From Paracoccaceae bacterium (lineage in GTDB: Bacteria > Pseudomonadota > Alphaproteobacteria > Rhodobacterales > Rhodobacteraceae), in contig JASJAR010000003.1 in NCBI GenBank assembly GCA_030066905.1, forward strand, positions 62,001 through 126,000: a stretch of 64,000 nucleotides of DNA. The letters run 5' to 3'. The notes under the pieces were generated by a model. The model was not told where the DNA came from. It searched no databases and saw nothing but the letters and a program-made list of their open reading frames with translations. Both the position numbers and the translations under genes were made by a program. Numbering within the stretch: the first letter of the stretch is position 1; each line of letters begins with the position of its first letter. This document shows positions 7,762-17,011 of the stretch, piece by piece.

Positions 7762-10700
7762 ATGGCCGTCCCCCCGTATTTCGACGCCTCGTCCCCCGAC
7801 ACGCCCGAGGGCATGGAAACCGCAGTCAGCGCCGCAACGGTTGCAGGCGTTCCGAGCCAGGGCACTGGCCTGTCCGGCGAAATCTACATCCCCGACGAGG
7901 GCGACAGCCTCCGCAGCATCGGTGACCTTCTCGAACTGATGGCCACTTCCGATGCCGACATGACGTTCACGTCTTCGGAGGTCAGCTACGGCCCCTTCAA
8001 ATCCTCCGATACGACGGTCGAGGAATTTCTTGGCGACGACGCGGACAGCCTCGATGGCGACGGCAATGTCGAATTCGGCCCCACCGGCATCTCCCTCACG
8101 GGCTACATCTACATCCCCCCCGGCGTGCATGAAATCTCCGTCGCCTCCGACGACGGCTTTCTTCTGAACATCGGCGGCGAGAACTTCTCCTCCTACACCG
8201 GCACCCGGGCGACCGAGGAGACGGCCCGGGTCGCGGAATTCGAAGGCGGGCTCTACGAGATCGACCTGCTCTATTTCGACAAGAGCGGCGGACATTCCTT
8301 GAACCTCTTGATCGACGGGCTGCCCGTCGACCAGAGCGCGCTTTACCAATCGCCCGAAGATTTCACCGACCCGCCGGCGGATGTCGCCACGATCCCGGCA
8401 GATGAATACCACCCCTCCTATTTCCTTGGCGCCGACAGCCTCGAAGGTGAGGTCGAGGGCACGGCCACCGATGGCGCCGACGAAATCTCCGGAAAAGGCT
8501 CCGACGACACAATCGACGGCGGCGCGGGCGACGACAATATCACCGGCGGCTACGGCGACGACGTCCTCTACGGCGGCGAGGGCGATGATGTGCTCGACGG
8601 CGGGCGCGGCTCGGACGTGCTCGACGGTGGCGCGGGCAACGACGTTCTCGTCTCACGCTCTGACGCGGGCGAACAGCGCATCGGCCAGCTCGCCATTGAC
8701 CAACCCACCCGCGACGACCCCGACGGCGAGGTCGACGAAGACCGCCAGAAGCTGAAAGGCTACGAAGACCAGCCGCTCCACGGCGACGATGTGCTGATCG
8801 GCGGCGAAGGCGAGGATGTGTTCCTCATCTCGCCCCAGATCAACGGCAAGCTCGACATCATCGAAGAGCACACCAAGGATGACGGCGAGATCAACTGGGC
8901 CGGGGTCGCGGGCGAAAACGACGAGCTCCACGACCACTGGGTCGACAGCCACGGCATTGACATCATTGCCGATTACAATGCCGAGGAAGACACGATCGCG
9001 GTCATCGGCCACACCGCCAACGTCTATGTCACCTATGAGGACGTGATCGGCGACGAAGCCGAGGAATCGATCATCACGGTCGTCTCCAACCAGCATGGCG
9101 GCGGCGGCGCCCATGCGATGGACCTCATCGGTCAGGTCATCGTCCACGGCGACCGGGTCGAGGTCGAGGACATCCAGACCGACGACAACGTCACCTACGG
9201 GATCGTCGACACCTATGACGAGGTGGCCGAGGCGATCTTCCCCGAGGGCGATCTGAAGGAAAGCGAGATCGACGGGGAAACGGTCGTCGGCTACGACACC
9301 CGCGAACCCACTGCGGGCGCCAATATGATGACCGGCAACGGCGCGGGCACCACCGATCTCGGCGCGGTCACCGGAAACCCGGGCGAGGCGTTCGAGAACG
9401 ACAATTTCTCCGAAGACATGCTGGTCTCGGCCAGCGAAGCCGACGAGGGCTATGTCGAAACCCGCTATCCCTTCGAGCAGGTCGGCACGACCGAGGTCGC
9501 GGGCGTGACCGAGAACGGCTCCGGCGGAGCCGATACGATGGGCCCTGAAGAGGTCGAGGAGACCGGCCTGCCGGGCGCCTTGGGCTTCTGGTCCTTCGGC
9601 TCGGGCGAAGACGGCTCCTACGGCGACGACCGGGGCGAGTTGGGCGACGTAACGACCTACACGCTCTATGAAAACCAGGCGCTTCTGAACACCGACGCCA
9701 CCGTCGAGGGCCCGCCGAAGGGCGCGGGCGACGCGATCTATTTCGACGGCGAGAACGACTACGCCTTCCTCGACCACGACCCGGCGATGTCGACGACCCA
9801 AGGCACCATCGCCTTCTGGGCCAAGCCCGATGACCTCGACCAGACCTCGACCATGGTCTCAAAAGACCATTCGGGCACGGTCGACGGCGGGCATCTTCGC
9901 ATCGGCCACACCAGCGATGGACAACTCTTCCTTCGCCTGGCTCCCGGCGACGGCGACTCCAACGTGGCCTGGAAGACCGACTCGGTCGTCTTCGAAGAAG
10001 GCCAATGGTCCCACATCGCGGTGTCCTACACCGACGAAGGCGTGAACGTTTTTGTCGATGGCGAGCTGATCCCCGCCGACGACTGGACGAGCATCGAAGG
10101 CAACGAGCCGAGCCCCAACGAGTACACCGAGTACTACATGATGCAGAACGAGGAGCCTTGGGTCCTCGGGGCCGACAGCTACAAAGCGAAGCTCAACGAT
10201 ACTGCCCAGGAATTCGCCATCGACGACGAGGACCTGCAGAAGCCCTACGAGGGTGCCATCGCAGATTTCGGTCTCTGGGGTGGTTACACTTCCGACGACG
10301 CGCTGACCGGCGAGGAGGTCAACGACCTCATCGACAATGGCCCCGGCGACGCGCTGACCAACCCCTCCGGTCAGCAGCCGATGCTCGCAGGCGATGACGT
10401 CTACAACGGCCTCGGCGGCAACGACAATATCGACGGCGGCGCCGGCGACGACGAGATCGACGGCGGGTTGGGCAATGACACGCTCAATGGCGGCTACGGC
10501 GACGACTACCTCGAAGGCGGCGACGGCAACGACGTCCTCGATGGCGGACGCGGCTCGGACTACCTCGTCGGCGGCGACGGCGACGACATTCTCTACTCGA
10601 AGTCCGATGCCGGCGAACAGCGCGCCGGACAGCTCGTCACCGACAATCCGACCCGGCCCACCGGCGGGCAGATCGACGAGGAGTACCTCAAGCTCGCCGA

Positions 10701-12408
10701 TTGGACCGATCAGACGCTCGCAGCGGATGACGTGCTTGTCGGTGGCGCGGGCTCCGACCACTTCCTCTTCGAGTTGCAGATCAACGGCACCAAGGATGCG
10801 CTCGTCGACAACACCATGGGCGATGGGCGGACGATCCATTGGCACGGGGTCGCGGGCGAAAACACCTACGTCCACGACCATTGGGTCGACAGCTTCGGCA
10901 TCGACGTGATCGCTGACTACAACGCCGAGGAAGACCAGATCTCGGTTCTCGGCCACACCACCAATGTCCGGGTCGATTACGAGACCATCGACACCGATGG
11001 CGACGGGACCGACGATGACATGGTCTCGATCATCACCGCCTACTCCGACCAGGGGAACGGCGGCGGCGCCCATGACGACGACATCATCGGCTACATCGTC
11101 GTCTATGGCGACAAGGTCGACGAAGACGACATCACCACCGACGCCGGCGTCCATTACGGCATCGTCGACACCATCGATGAGATGCAGGAGGCCGTGGCCC
11201 CCACCGGGGAGACCAAGACCTCCGAGATCAACGGTGAGACGGTCTACGGCTACGACACCCGCGACATCGAGGGCGACCCGATCGGGTCCTCGCCGCAGAA
11301 CTACTCGTCGAATGCCTGGTACAATTCCGGCGAGGTGGAACTTGCCTCGGCGGTCTCGGGCGACCTCACCGCCCCGGGCCTCGTTCTGAACTACGAGGGC
11401 GGCGATTACTCCAGCGGCGCCTCCGACGAGATCGCCCATACGGAAGCGATGGAGCTTTCCGAAGGTACGATTGCGATGTCGTTCAACGCCGATGTTCCCG
11501 GCAATGGCCAGACACAGACGCTCTACTCGAAGGACCATTCGGGCAACCAGGACGGCGGCCATGTCACGATGTGGATCGACGGCAATGGCCGCCTGAAAGT
11601 CCGCTACCAGGACGAAAACGAGTCCTTCCACCTGCAATCGGACGAGAAGATCGAAGCCGGCGAGGACTACCATGTCGCCTTCGCCTTCGATGAGGGCGGC
11701 ACCAAGCTCTATCTCAACGGCGAACTCGTCGACGAGGGCGAGGGCTTTGACGGCGGGATGACCGAGAACGAGGAAGACATCGCAATTGGCGCCTCGACGA
11801 CGACGCGTCAGGGCGAGGACGACAACCTCAAACATCACTTCAGCGGTGATATTGAGAACGTTCTGATGCTCGACCGGCCCATCGAAGACGTCGAAGCGGT
11901 GTTCCTTGCCGAGGGCGACGGCGAGATCGAAGCGCTCTATCCGCTCTACGAAGACGCCGACGAAACCGTCGAAGAGGAAGAAGAGGTCGTCGAGGAGGAA
12001 GAAACCTCCGAAGAGGAGCAGGAAGAGGAAACCGAGGAAGAACAGGAAGAGGAAGCCGAGGAGGAACAGGAAGAGGAAGTCGGCGAAGAAGAGGAAGAGC
12101 AGCAAGAAGAAGAGGTCGAAGAGGAAGAAGAGACCGCCGAAGAAGAGGAAACGGCCGAAGAAGAGACCGGCGAAGAGGAGGAGATCGGCGAAGAAGAGGC
12201 GATGGGCATCATCGCGCAGCTCTTCGAGATGCTTTTCACCCTCTTCGGTCTGCTCGGCGGCGGCGGCTCGGACGAGGAGATCGAGGAAGTCGTCTCCGAC
12301 GCCGAGGACCTGCTCTCCGATCTCGTGCCCTCGACCGGCGAACTCGACGAGACGATGCCCGACGGCATGGTCGACGACGAAGACGACGACATGATGGAGG
12401 CCGCCTAA
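7762..12408 (+). CDS. Giant acidic exported-type protein with PA14-like, RTX (Ca2+-binding) and LamG-like domains
   Basis: A 1548-residue, strongly acidic protein. In order: PA14/fibro-slime-like segment (about 90-220; YIYIPPGVHEISVASDDGF), RTX nonapeptides (about 232-298; GGAGDDNITGG type), a module with HDHWVDS.GIDIIADYNAEED (about 342-516), a LamG-like beta sandwich (about 600-863), a second RTX block (877-946), a second copy of the module (989-1171), a second LamG-like domain (1177-1386), a Glu-rich stretch (1397-1483), a short hydrophobic segment (MGIIAQLFEMLFTLFGLL) and an acidic tail. There is no N-terminal signal peptide, as expected for type I secretion, but no T1SS gene is in the window. 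ATG 7762 was chosen because AGGAGAG lies 7 bp upstream; TTG 7699 lacks one. By family knowledge RTX repeats bind Ca2+ outside the cell; a surface or matrix role is inferred. Confidence 0.88.
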   Translation: MAVPPYFDASSPDTPEGMETAVSAATVAGVPSQGTGLSGEIYIPDEGDSLRSIGDLLELMATSDADMTFTSSEVSYGPFKSSDTTVEEFLGDDADSLDGDGNVEFGPTGISLTGYIYIPPGVHEISVASDDGFLLNIGGENFSSYTGTRATEETARVAEFEGGLYEIDLLYFDKSGGHSLNLLIDGLPVDQSALYQSPEDFTDPPADVATIPADEYHPSYFLGADSLEGEVEGTATDGADEISGKGSDDTIDGGAGDDNITGGYGDDVLYGGEGDDVLDGGRGSDVLDGGAGNDVLVSRSDAGEQRIGQLAIDQPTRDDPDGEVDEDRQKLKGYEDQPLHGDDVLIGGEGEDVFLISPQINGKLDIIEEHTKDDGEINWAGVAGENDELHDHWVDSHGIDIIADYNAEEDTIAVIGHTANVYVTYEDVIGDEAEESIITVVSNQHGGGGAHAMDLIGQVIVHGDRVEVEDIQTDDNVTYGIVDTYDEVAEAIFPEGDLKESEIDGETVVGYDTREPTAGANMMTGNGAGTTDLGAVTGNPGEAFENDNFSEDMLVSASEADEGYVETRYPFEQVGTTEVAGVTENGSGGADTMGPEEVEETGLPGALGFWSFGSGEDGSYGDDRGELGDVTTYTLYENQALLNTDATVEGPPKGAGDAIYFDGENDYAFLDHDPAMSTTQGTIAFWAKPDDLDQTSTMVSKDHSGTVDGGHLRIGHTSDGQLFLRLAPGDGDSNVAWKTDSVVFEEGQWSHIAVSYTDEGVNVFVDGELIPADDWTSIEGNEPSPNEYTEYYMMQNEEPWVLGADSYKAKLNDTAQEFAIDDEDLQKPYEGAIADFGLWGGYTSDDALTGEEVNDLIDNGPGDALTNPSGQQPMLAGDDVYNGLGGNDNIDGGAGDDEIDGGLGNDTLNGGYGDDYLEGGDGNDVLDGGRGSDYLVGGDGDDILYSKSDAGEQRAGQLVTDNPTRPTGGQIDEEYLKLADWTDQTLAADDVLVGGAGSDHFLFELQINGTKDALVDNTMGDGRTIHWHGVAGENTYVHDHWVDSFGIDVIADYNAEEDQISVLGHTTNVRVDYETIDTDGDGTDDDMVSIITAYSDQGNGGGAHDDDIIGYIVVYGDKVDEDDITTDAGVHYGIVDTIDEMQEAVAPTGETKTSEINGETVYGYDTRDIEGDPIGSSPQNYSSNAWYNSGEVELASAVSGDLTAPGLVLNYEGGDYSSGASDEIAHTEAMELSEGTIAMSFNADVPGNGQTQTLYSKDHSGNQDGGHVTMWIDGNGRLKVRYQDENESFHLQSDEKIEAGEDYHVAFAFDEGGTKLYLNGELVDEGEGFDGGMTENEEDIAIGASTTTRQGEDDNLKHHFSGDIENVLMLDRPIEDVEAVFLAEGDGEIEALYPLYEDADETVEEEEEVVEEEETSEEEQEEETEEEQEEEAEEEQEEEVGEEEEEQQEEEVEEEEETAEEEETAEEETGEEEEIGEEEAMGIIAQLFEMLFTLFGLLGGGGSDEEIEEVVSDAEDLLSDLVPSTGELDETMPDGMVDDEDDDMMEAA
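11950..12210 (+). repeat. Low-complexity purine-rich GAA/GAG tract
   Basis: About 260 bp made almost only of GAA and GAG codons with interspersed CAG, GTC and ACC, encoding the Glu-rich region of the RTX/LamG protein. The phrase EEEQEEE recurs with variation, suggesting expansion by slippage or unequal recombination. The coding strand is nearly all purine. Confidence 0.8.
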
Positions 12409-12427
12409 CGACCGGAGACCGCCAGGC

Positions 12428-12730
12428 TCAGTCGATCTCGAGCTCGGCGACGAGGTTCGCCCAGGATGCGCCGTGCATGTCGCGGTCGTCCTGGGCGCCT
12501 TGTATCTGCGGACGGGGCAGCGAGAACTTCACCACATTCAGGCTCGCGATATCGAAACGTTTGACATCCTGCCCCCGGGCGCCGAGGGCCCGGGCGACGG
12601 CGGAGGTCGCAAGCCCGTCGCGCACACGTCCATAGGCCTCGGGGCTGCCGCAGAAGATGTCGATGGTCAGCCAGAAGGGTCCGGCATTCTTCGAGCGGAC
12701 CTTTTCGGCCACCGCCCTCAGCTCAGACAT
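12428..12730 (-). CDS. DUF4387 family protein (AtuA partner)
   Basis: A 100-residue protein matching the small DUF4387 family that is regularly found beside, or fused to, AtuA-like proteins. The visible hallmarks are the N-terminal AEKVRSKNAGPFWLTIDIF and a central AYGRVRDGL segment. The start at 12730 lies inside the 3' end of the AtuA-like gene (8-bp overlap), so the two are translationally coupled. No enzymatic motif is visible and no biochemical function is established for the family as far as I know. It is the last gene of the tctCBA-atuA operon and is convergent with the RTX/LamG gene, 19 bp away. Confidence 0.85.
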   Translation of the reverse strand: MSELRAVAEKVRSKNAGPFWLTIDIFCGSPEAYGRVRDGLATSAVARALGARGQDVKRFDIASLNVVKFSLPRPQIQGAQDDRDMHGASWANLVAELEID

Positions 12731-14075
12731 CGATGACCTCAATCCGGAACGCCTCCATCGGGTCGTCGAGCGTCAACACATGGTTGAGCGCGAACTCATA
12801 GACCGCACCCCTCTCGATCTCGGCCGGCGAGAACGGGAAGGCAAAGGTGGGCTGCTCTTCCTCTACGGTCAGTGGGTGATGGAGGAGGTAGGGGTTTAGG
12901 AGCTTGCCGATTTCGGCGGAAAGCGCCGGCGTCTCTGCGGTCACGATGCCGAGGATGCCGATTTCGATGGGCTGCCGGTCCGACCGCTCAAGCGCGCCGA
13001 AGCTTGCATTCCGGCCGATCAGACGAAGCTCGATACGGAACGCCTCCGGCGCGAGGCCGAGCCGCGCTTCGGCCTTTGCGCGGCACTTTATGGTGACGTC
13101 GGACGCCCAGTGCTCCGCTTCGGTGACGTAGCGGGGGTCGCGCAGGAGCGCCATCAGCACCGTCTGATACCCAGCGCGCCGCGCGCCTTCGAGCTTCACC
13201 GTGTAGCGCTCGGCCGACATCCAGCGCGACCCCGTCACCCGCACCGACCGGTCGTCGGCGGCTTCGTAGCAGGCCTCGGTGACGTCGAGATGCCCGCCGG
13301 GCTCGGTGAGAATGAACGGGTCGGCGTTTTCGTATAGCATGTGCGCCGAGACGGTATGCGGCGTGGCCCGGGCCCCGTCCGCCAGCGGCGTGACGGTGAA
13401 GCCATCCTCCTCGAAGTCGAGCACGATCACGCCCGATTGCGGGTTCGTTGCGCAAAGCGCGCCGCATTCTCCGATCTTCGCGCCGTGCCATGCCGCTCCG
13501 GGGCCGGCTCCCCGGTCGAGCGGCAGAGCGGCGATGATGGCGGTGTCGGTGGTCCTCCCCGCGATGACGATATCGGCCCCGGTCGCCAGAGCGGCCGAGA
13601 CCTGCTCGGCCCCGGCCAGGGCGACGATGTTGGTGCAGGACCGGATCGCATCGCCGTCGATCTCCGGTGCTACTTCAAGCGGCGAAACCCGCCCGGCAGC
13701 ATGCGCATCGGCAATGGTTCGGGGGGCTTGCGAGCTTTTCAACGTCGCGATCTTCACTCGCGCGCCGGTCTCGGCGGCGATCTCGCGGGTGATGTCGACC
13801 ATCCAATCGACCATCGCGTCGGTGCCGCAGGTCCCTGCCGTTCCGATCACCAGCGGCACCCCGGCCTGCGCCCGCGCCTCCATCAGCCCCGCCCATTCGA
13901 TCTTCGTCGAAGAGCGGGCGTACTTGGAGACCCCCTGCCCGAGATAAGCGGGGCCCGAATCGGTGGAGCCGCCGTCGATGGCGATGATGTCGGGGCCGAT
14001 TGCGACCCCACGCGCCAGCGCCGCCTTATCGTAGTTGAGACCGAGCGCGCCGGAGGGGACGAGCACCCGGACCAT
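12723..14075 (-). CDS. AtuA-like protein (DUF1446, acyclic terpene utilisation family)
   Basis: A 450-residue protein of the AtuA/DUF1446 family. The conserved N-terminal IDGGSTDSGPAYLG, a GTAGTCGTD loop near residue 80, and IAGRTTDTAIIAALP near residue 170 are clear. AtuA was named from the acyclic terpene utilisation cluster of Pseudomonas, but its reaction is not established, and none of the other atu genes (carboxylase, acyl-CoA enzymes) is present here. The start overlaps the tctA stop by one base (TGATG), and the gene overlaps DUF4387, so transport and this pair act together. I infer that AtuA and DUF4387 process the solute imported by the Tct system, perhaps an organic acid or CoA-activated acid. 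Confidence 0.9.
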   Translation of the reverse strand: MVRVLVPSGALGLNYDKAALARGVAIGPDIIAIDGGSTDSGPAYLGQGVSKYARSSTKIEWAGLMEARAQAGVPLVIGTAGTCGTDAMVDWMVDITREIAAETGARVKIATLKSSQAPRTIADAHAAGRVSPLEVAPEIDGDAIRSCTNIVALAGAEQVSAALATGADIVIAGRTTDTAIIAALPLDRGAGPGAAWHGAKIGECGALCATNPQSGVIVLDFEEDGFTVTPLADGARATPHTVSAHMLYENADPFILTEPGGHLDVTEACYEAADDRSVRVTGSRWMSAERYTVKLEGARRAGYQTVLMALLRDPRYVTEAEHWASDVTIKCRAKAEARLGLAPEAFRIELRLIGRNASFGALERSDRQPIEIGILGIVTAETPALSAEIGKLLNPYLLHHPLTVEEEQPTFAFPFSPAEIERGAVYEFALNHVLTLDDPMEAFRIEVIDV

Positions 14076-15580
14076 CAGTCGATGACCCGGTCCGGCCGCT
14101 TGAGCACCGGACGAAGGAACATCGGTGCCACGAAGCCGACGATCGCCGCCACCCAGAGCCCGATGGCGATGGGCGAGGACCAGAGGTAGCTCACATCGCC
14201 GTCGGACAGAATCATCGCCCGTCGCAACGCGTCCTCCATGTGCTTGCCAAGGAGGATGCCGAGGATGATCGGCACGGTCGGCACGCCGAGCTTGCGGAAA
14301 ATGTAGCCCATGACGCCGAAGCCGGTCATCAGGAGAAGGTCGAAGTAGCTCCCCGTTAGCGAGAAGATCCCCACGAAGCTGATCATCATCACGCCGGGCA
14401 GTAGAAGCGCTGGCGGCACTTGCAGGATGTGAACGAAGATCTTCACCATCGGCACGTTCATCAGCAGGAGAACCACGTTGGCGATGAGCAGCGAGGCGAT
14501 GAGGCCCCAGACGACTTCGGGGCGTTCGGTAAAAAGCGTCGGGCCGGGGGTGATGTTGAGTGTCATGAGAAGCGCAAGGAGCACCGCCGTCGTCCCGGAG
14601 CCCGGCACGCCGAGGGTCAGCATCGGCACGAGCGCCCCGCCGGCGGCCGAGTTGTTTCCGGCCTCGGGCGCGGCGACGCCCTTCGGTACGCCGGTGCCGA
14701 ACCCGGCGTCTTTCCCATTGATCGACTTTTCGGACATGTAGGCGAGGAACGAGCCGAGCGAGGCTCCGGCCCCGGGGAGCACGCCCGCGACGAATCCCAC
14801 GACGCTGGCGCGCAGCATCGTAACGGTCGACCGTCCGATGTCACGGAAGGGGATCGTCACCTTCTCGAGCTTCACTCCGAGCGACGAGGATTTGCCCTGG
14901 TTCTCGATGTAGATGAAAACCTCAGCCACGGCGAAGAGCCCGACGAGCGGGACGAGGAAGTCCACCCCGTCCATCAGATGGAGGTTGCCGTAGGTGAACC
15001 GCGGCATGCCTGTCTGGTTGTCGAGCCCGATGGTGGCGATGGCGAGACCGAGGACCGCAGCGAAGGCCGCCTTCGCCTGGTTCTTCGAGGACAGCCCGCC
15101 GAGGGTGCAGAAGGCGAGGAGATAGAGCGCGAAGTACTCCGCCGGGCCGAACTGGTAGGCCACTCGCGACAGGAGCGGCGCCAAGAGCATCAGCCCGATT
15201 GTGGCGAGAAACGCGCCGACGAAACTCGCCACACCGGAGATCACGAGCGCATCGCCCGCCCTGCCGTTTTTCGCCATCGGGTAACCGTCGAGCGTGGTCA
15301 TCAGCGCCGGCTCGTCGCCGGGGATGTTTAGAAGGATTGACGATATTCGCCCGCCGTACATCGCGCCGTAGTAGACCGATGTGAGAAGAACGAGGGCCGA
15401 GGTCGCATCGAGACCGAGGGAAAACGTGAGCGGGATGAGGATGGCCACCCCGTTCGAGGGCCCGAGCCCCGGCAGCGCGCCGATGATGGTGCCGAGGAAG
15501 CACCCGATCACCGCGAGCGTGAGCGTCCAGGGCGACAGGGCGATGGAGAAGCCGAGGGCGAGGTTGGCAAGCGTGTCCAT
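14075..15580 (-). CDS. tctA: Tripartite tricarboxylate transporter, large membrane subunit TctA
   Basis: A 501-residue polytopic inner-membrane protein, the normal size for TctA. The family signatures IGALPGLGPSNGVAILIPLTF near the N-terminus, a second half-motif VAGVLPGAGASLGSFLAY (the internal inverted repeat of the TctA fold), and GVPGSGTTAVLLALLM are visible among about 10-12 hydrophobic stretches. It carries the substrate translocation path, driven by an ion gradient, with TctB and the periplasmic TctC. ATG 15580 was chosen for the family-typical MDTLANLALGF start; an upstream extension has no support. It follows tctB after 10 bp and overlaps atuA by one base. Substrate cannot be read from the sequence. 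Confidence 0.95.
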   Translation of the reverse strand: MDTLANLALGFSIALSPWTLTLAVIGCFLGTIIGALPGLGPSNGVAILIPLTFSLGLDATSALVLLTSVYYGAMYGGRISSILLNIPGDEPALMTTLDGYPMAKNGRAGDALVISGVASFVGAFLATIGLMLLAPLLSRVAYQFGPAEYFALYLLAFCTLGGLSSKNQAKAAFAAVLGLAIATIGLDNQTGMPRFTYGNLHLMDGVDFLVPLVGLFAVAEVFIYIENQGKSSSLGVKLEKVTIPFRDIGRSTVTMLRASVVGFVAGVLPGAGASLGSFLAYMSEKSINGKDAGFGTGVPKGVAAPEAGNNSAAGGALVPMLTLGVPGSGTTAVLLALLMTLNITPGPTLFTERPEVVWGLIASLLIANVVLLLMNVPMVKIFVHILQVPPALLLPGVMMISFVGIFSLTGSYFDLLLMTGFGVMGYIFRKLGVPTVPIILGILLGKHMEDALRRAMILSDGDVSYLWSSPIAIGLWVAAIVGFVAPMFLRPVLKRPDRVID

Positions 15581-15590
15581 CTCCCGCGCC

Positions 15591-16031
15591 TCAGAAGAGC
15601 CCCTTGGGCCAGGCGACAAGACCGAGGCCGAGGGCGTATTTGAAGAGCAGAAAAAGACCGCCCGAGAGGCCGATCCCGGCAAGGGCGGCAAAGGTCGGGC
15701 GCGGGGAGATCAGCCAACTCAGGATTGCCGCGGCAATTGCTGTGGGGATCAGAAAGCCGAGCGGTTTCAGCGCATAGGCATAGCCGATCATCGTCACGGT
15801 GGCCGCGACGAGCTTCAGGACGGGTAGGGTGCCGGGCCATTCGGGCTCTTCGTCCGGCCGAACGAGGATCACGAGCCCACAGAGCACAGCAACGCTGCCG
15901 AGCATGACAGGGAACGACTTCGACCCCATCGGGTCGGTGAGAAAGCTGGTCTGAATCTGGAAGGCGCTCGCGATGTACGCGAGCGCCAGCACGATCACGA
16001 CCAGACCGAAGATGCGGTCCGAACGGCCCAT
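15591..16031 (-). CDS. tctB: Tripartite tricarboxylate transporter, small membrane subunit TctB
   Basis: A 146-residue membrane protein with four hydrophobic helices: IFGLVVIVLALAYIASAF near the N-terminus, FPVMLGSVAVLCGLVILV, a central one around VTMIGYAYALKPLGFLIP, and a C-terminal GIGLSGGLFLLFKYALGL. The D-P-x-G-S-K-x-F-P motif between the first two helices is the usual TctB hallmark. Eleven base pairs separate it from tctC and ten from tctA, so all three subunits come from one transcript. TctB pairs with TctA in the inner membrane; its precise mechanistic role is less understood. Confidence 0.93.
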   Translation of the reverse strand: MGRSDRIFGLVVIVLALAYIASAFQIQTSFLTDPMGSKSFPVMLGSVAVLCGLVILVRPDEEPEWPGTLPVLKLVAATVTMIGYAYALKPLGFLIPTAIAAAILSWLISPRPTFAALAGIGLSGGLFLLFKYALGLGLVAWPKGLF

Positions 16032-16042
16032 CTGCGGGGCCC

Positions 16043-17011
16043 TTACTGGATCACGCCGATTTCGCGACTGAGCTTCTCCACCGAGGCGATGTTGTCATCC
16101 ACCCAAGCCTGGAAGTCGTCGCCGACCTTGGTGAAGGGGGCAAGACCGTTGGCCTCCATCGCCGCCTTCCATTCGTCGCTGTCGGCGACCATCTGGAGCT
16201 TTCCGGCCCAGTCGTCGAACGCCTCGTCGGAGATGTCCTTCGGCACGTAGAGCCCGCGCCAGTTCACCGCGACGACATCGATCCCCTGTTCGACGGCGGT
16301 GGGGATCTGCTCAAAGCCCGGCACGCGCTCTTCGGTGAGCACCGCCAGCGCCTTGACCTCGCCGGCATCGATGAAGCCGACGATTTCGGACATGTCCCCG
16401 GTCATCGCAGTGGTGAAGCCGCCGATGGTCTGGGTGATCGCATCCGCCCCGCCGTCGACACCGATGTACTTGATCGAGCGAATATCCTCGACCCCGCCGG
16501 CCAGCGCGATTTGGAGCACCTTCAGATGATCGAAGCCGCCGGCGGCCGAGCCGCCTGCAAAGGAGACCGAACCGGGGTCCGCCTTCATCGCGTCCAGAAG
16601 ATCGCCGAGAGAGTTAAGCTCGCTGTCGGCCGCGACCACGATCACACCGGGATCGGCCCCGATGGCACCGACAAAGCGGACCTGATCGGCGGTGGCCCCG
16701 CCGAAGGCGTTCTGGGCGAGCCGCGTTGCGGTGGCCTGGCTGGCCGCGACGATCAGTTCGGCGTCGTTGTTGCGTTCGTTGACGACGTTCTGGAAGGCAA
16801 GGCCGCCGCCGCCGCCAGCCATGTTGGTGACCTGCACCGGCTGATCCACCGCGCCGATGTCATACATGATCTTGCCGATCTGGCGGCAGGTGAAATCCCA
16901 GCCCCCGCCGGGGTTTGCCGGGGCAATGCATTCGGCGGCCGTGGCGACGCCCGGCGCCGACAGGCTCATGACGGCACCCGTAACGAGCGCCAGGATATGG
17001 CGATTGTTCAT
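16043..17011 (-). CDS. tctC: Tripartite tricarboxylate transporter, periplasmic binding protein TctC (Bug family)
   Basis: A 322-residue exported solute-binding protein. The signal peptide MNNRHILALVTGAVMSLSAPG with cleavage near ATA-AE is followed by AECIAPANPGGGWDFTCRQIGK, whose PANPGGGWD is the ligand-carboxylate loop of Bug/TctC proteins; a second loop NMAGGGGGLAF follows. ATG 17011 has GGGAGG 5-6 bp upstream, which rules out the longer frame. Bug proteins typically bind carboxylated solutes such as citrate, dicarboxylates or amino acids. First gene of the operon; a 15-bp TTTGA/TCAAA palindrome lies about 75 bp upstream of its start and might be an operator. Confidence 0.95.
   Translation of the reverse strand: MNNRHILALVTGAVMSLSAPGVATAAECIAPANPGGGWDFTCRQIGKIMYDIGAVDQPVQVTNMAGGGGGLAFQNVVNERNNDAELIVAASQATATRLAQNAFGGATADQVRFVGAIGADPGVIVVAADSELNSLGDLLDAMKADPGSVSFAGGSAAGGFDHLKVLQIALAGGVEDIRSIKYIGVDGGADAITQTIGGFTTAMTGDMSEIVGFIDAGEVKALAVLTEERVPGFEQIPTAVEQGIDVVAVNWRGLYVPKDISDEAFDDWAGKLQMVADSDEWKAAMEANGLAPFTKVGDDFQAWVDDNIASVEKLSREIGVIQ

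Noticed and set aside
10390-10600. CRISPR-like or satellite repeat in the GGC/GAC-rich stretches
   Set aside because: The periodicity is 27 bp, due to RTX nonapeptides in frame, without spacers.
9859-12105. 748-codon minus-strand frame antisense to the RTX protein
   Set aside because: It is the mirror of the acidic repeats (Asp/Glu codons read in reverse). The long hydrophobic and Phe/Leu runs arise from GAA/GAG tracts.
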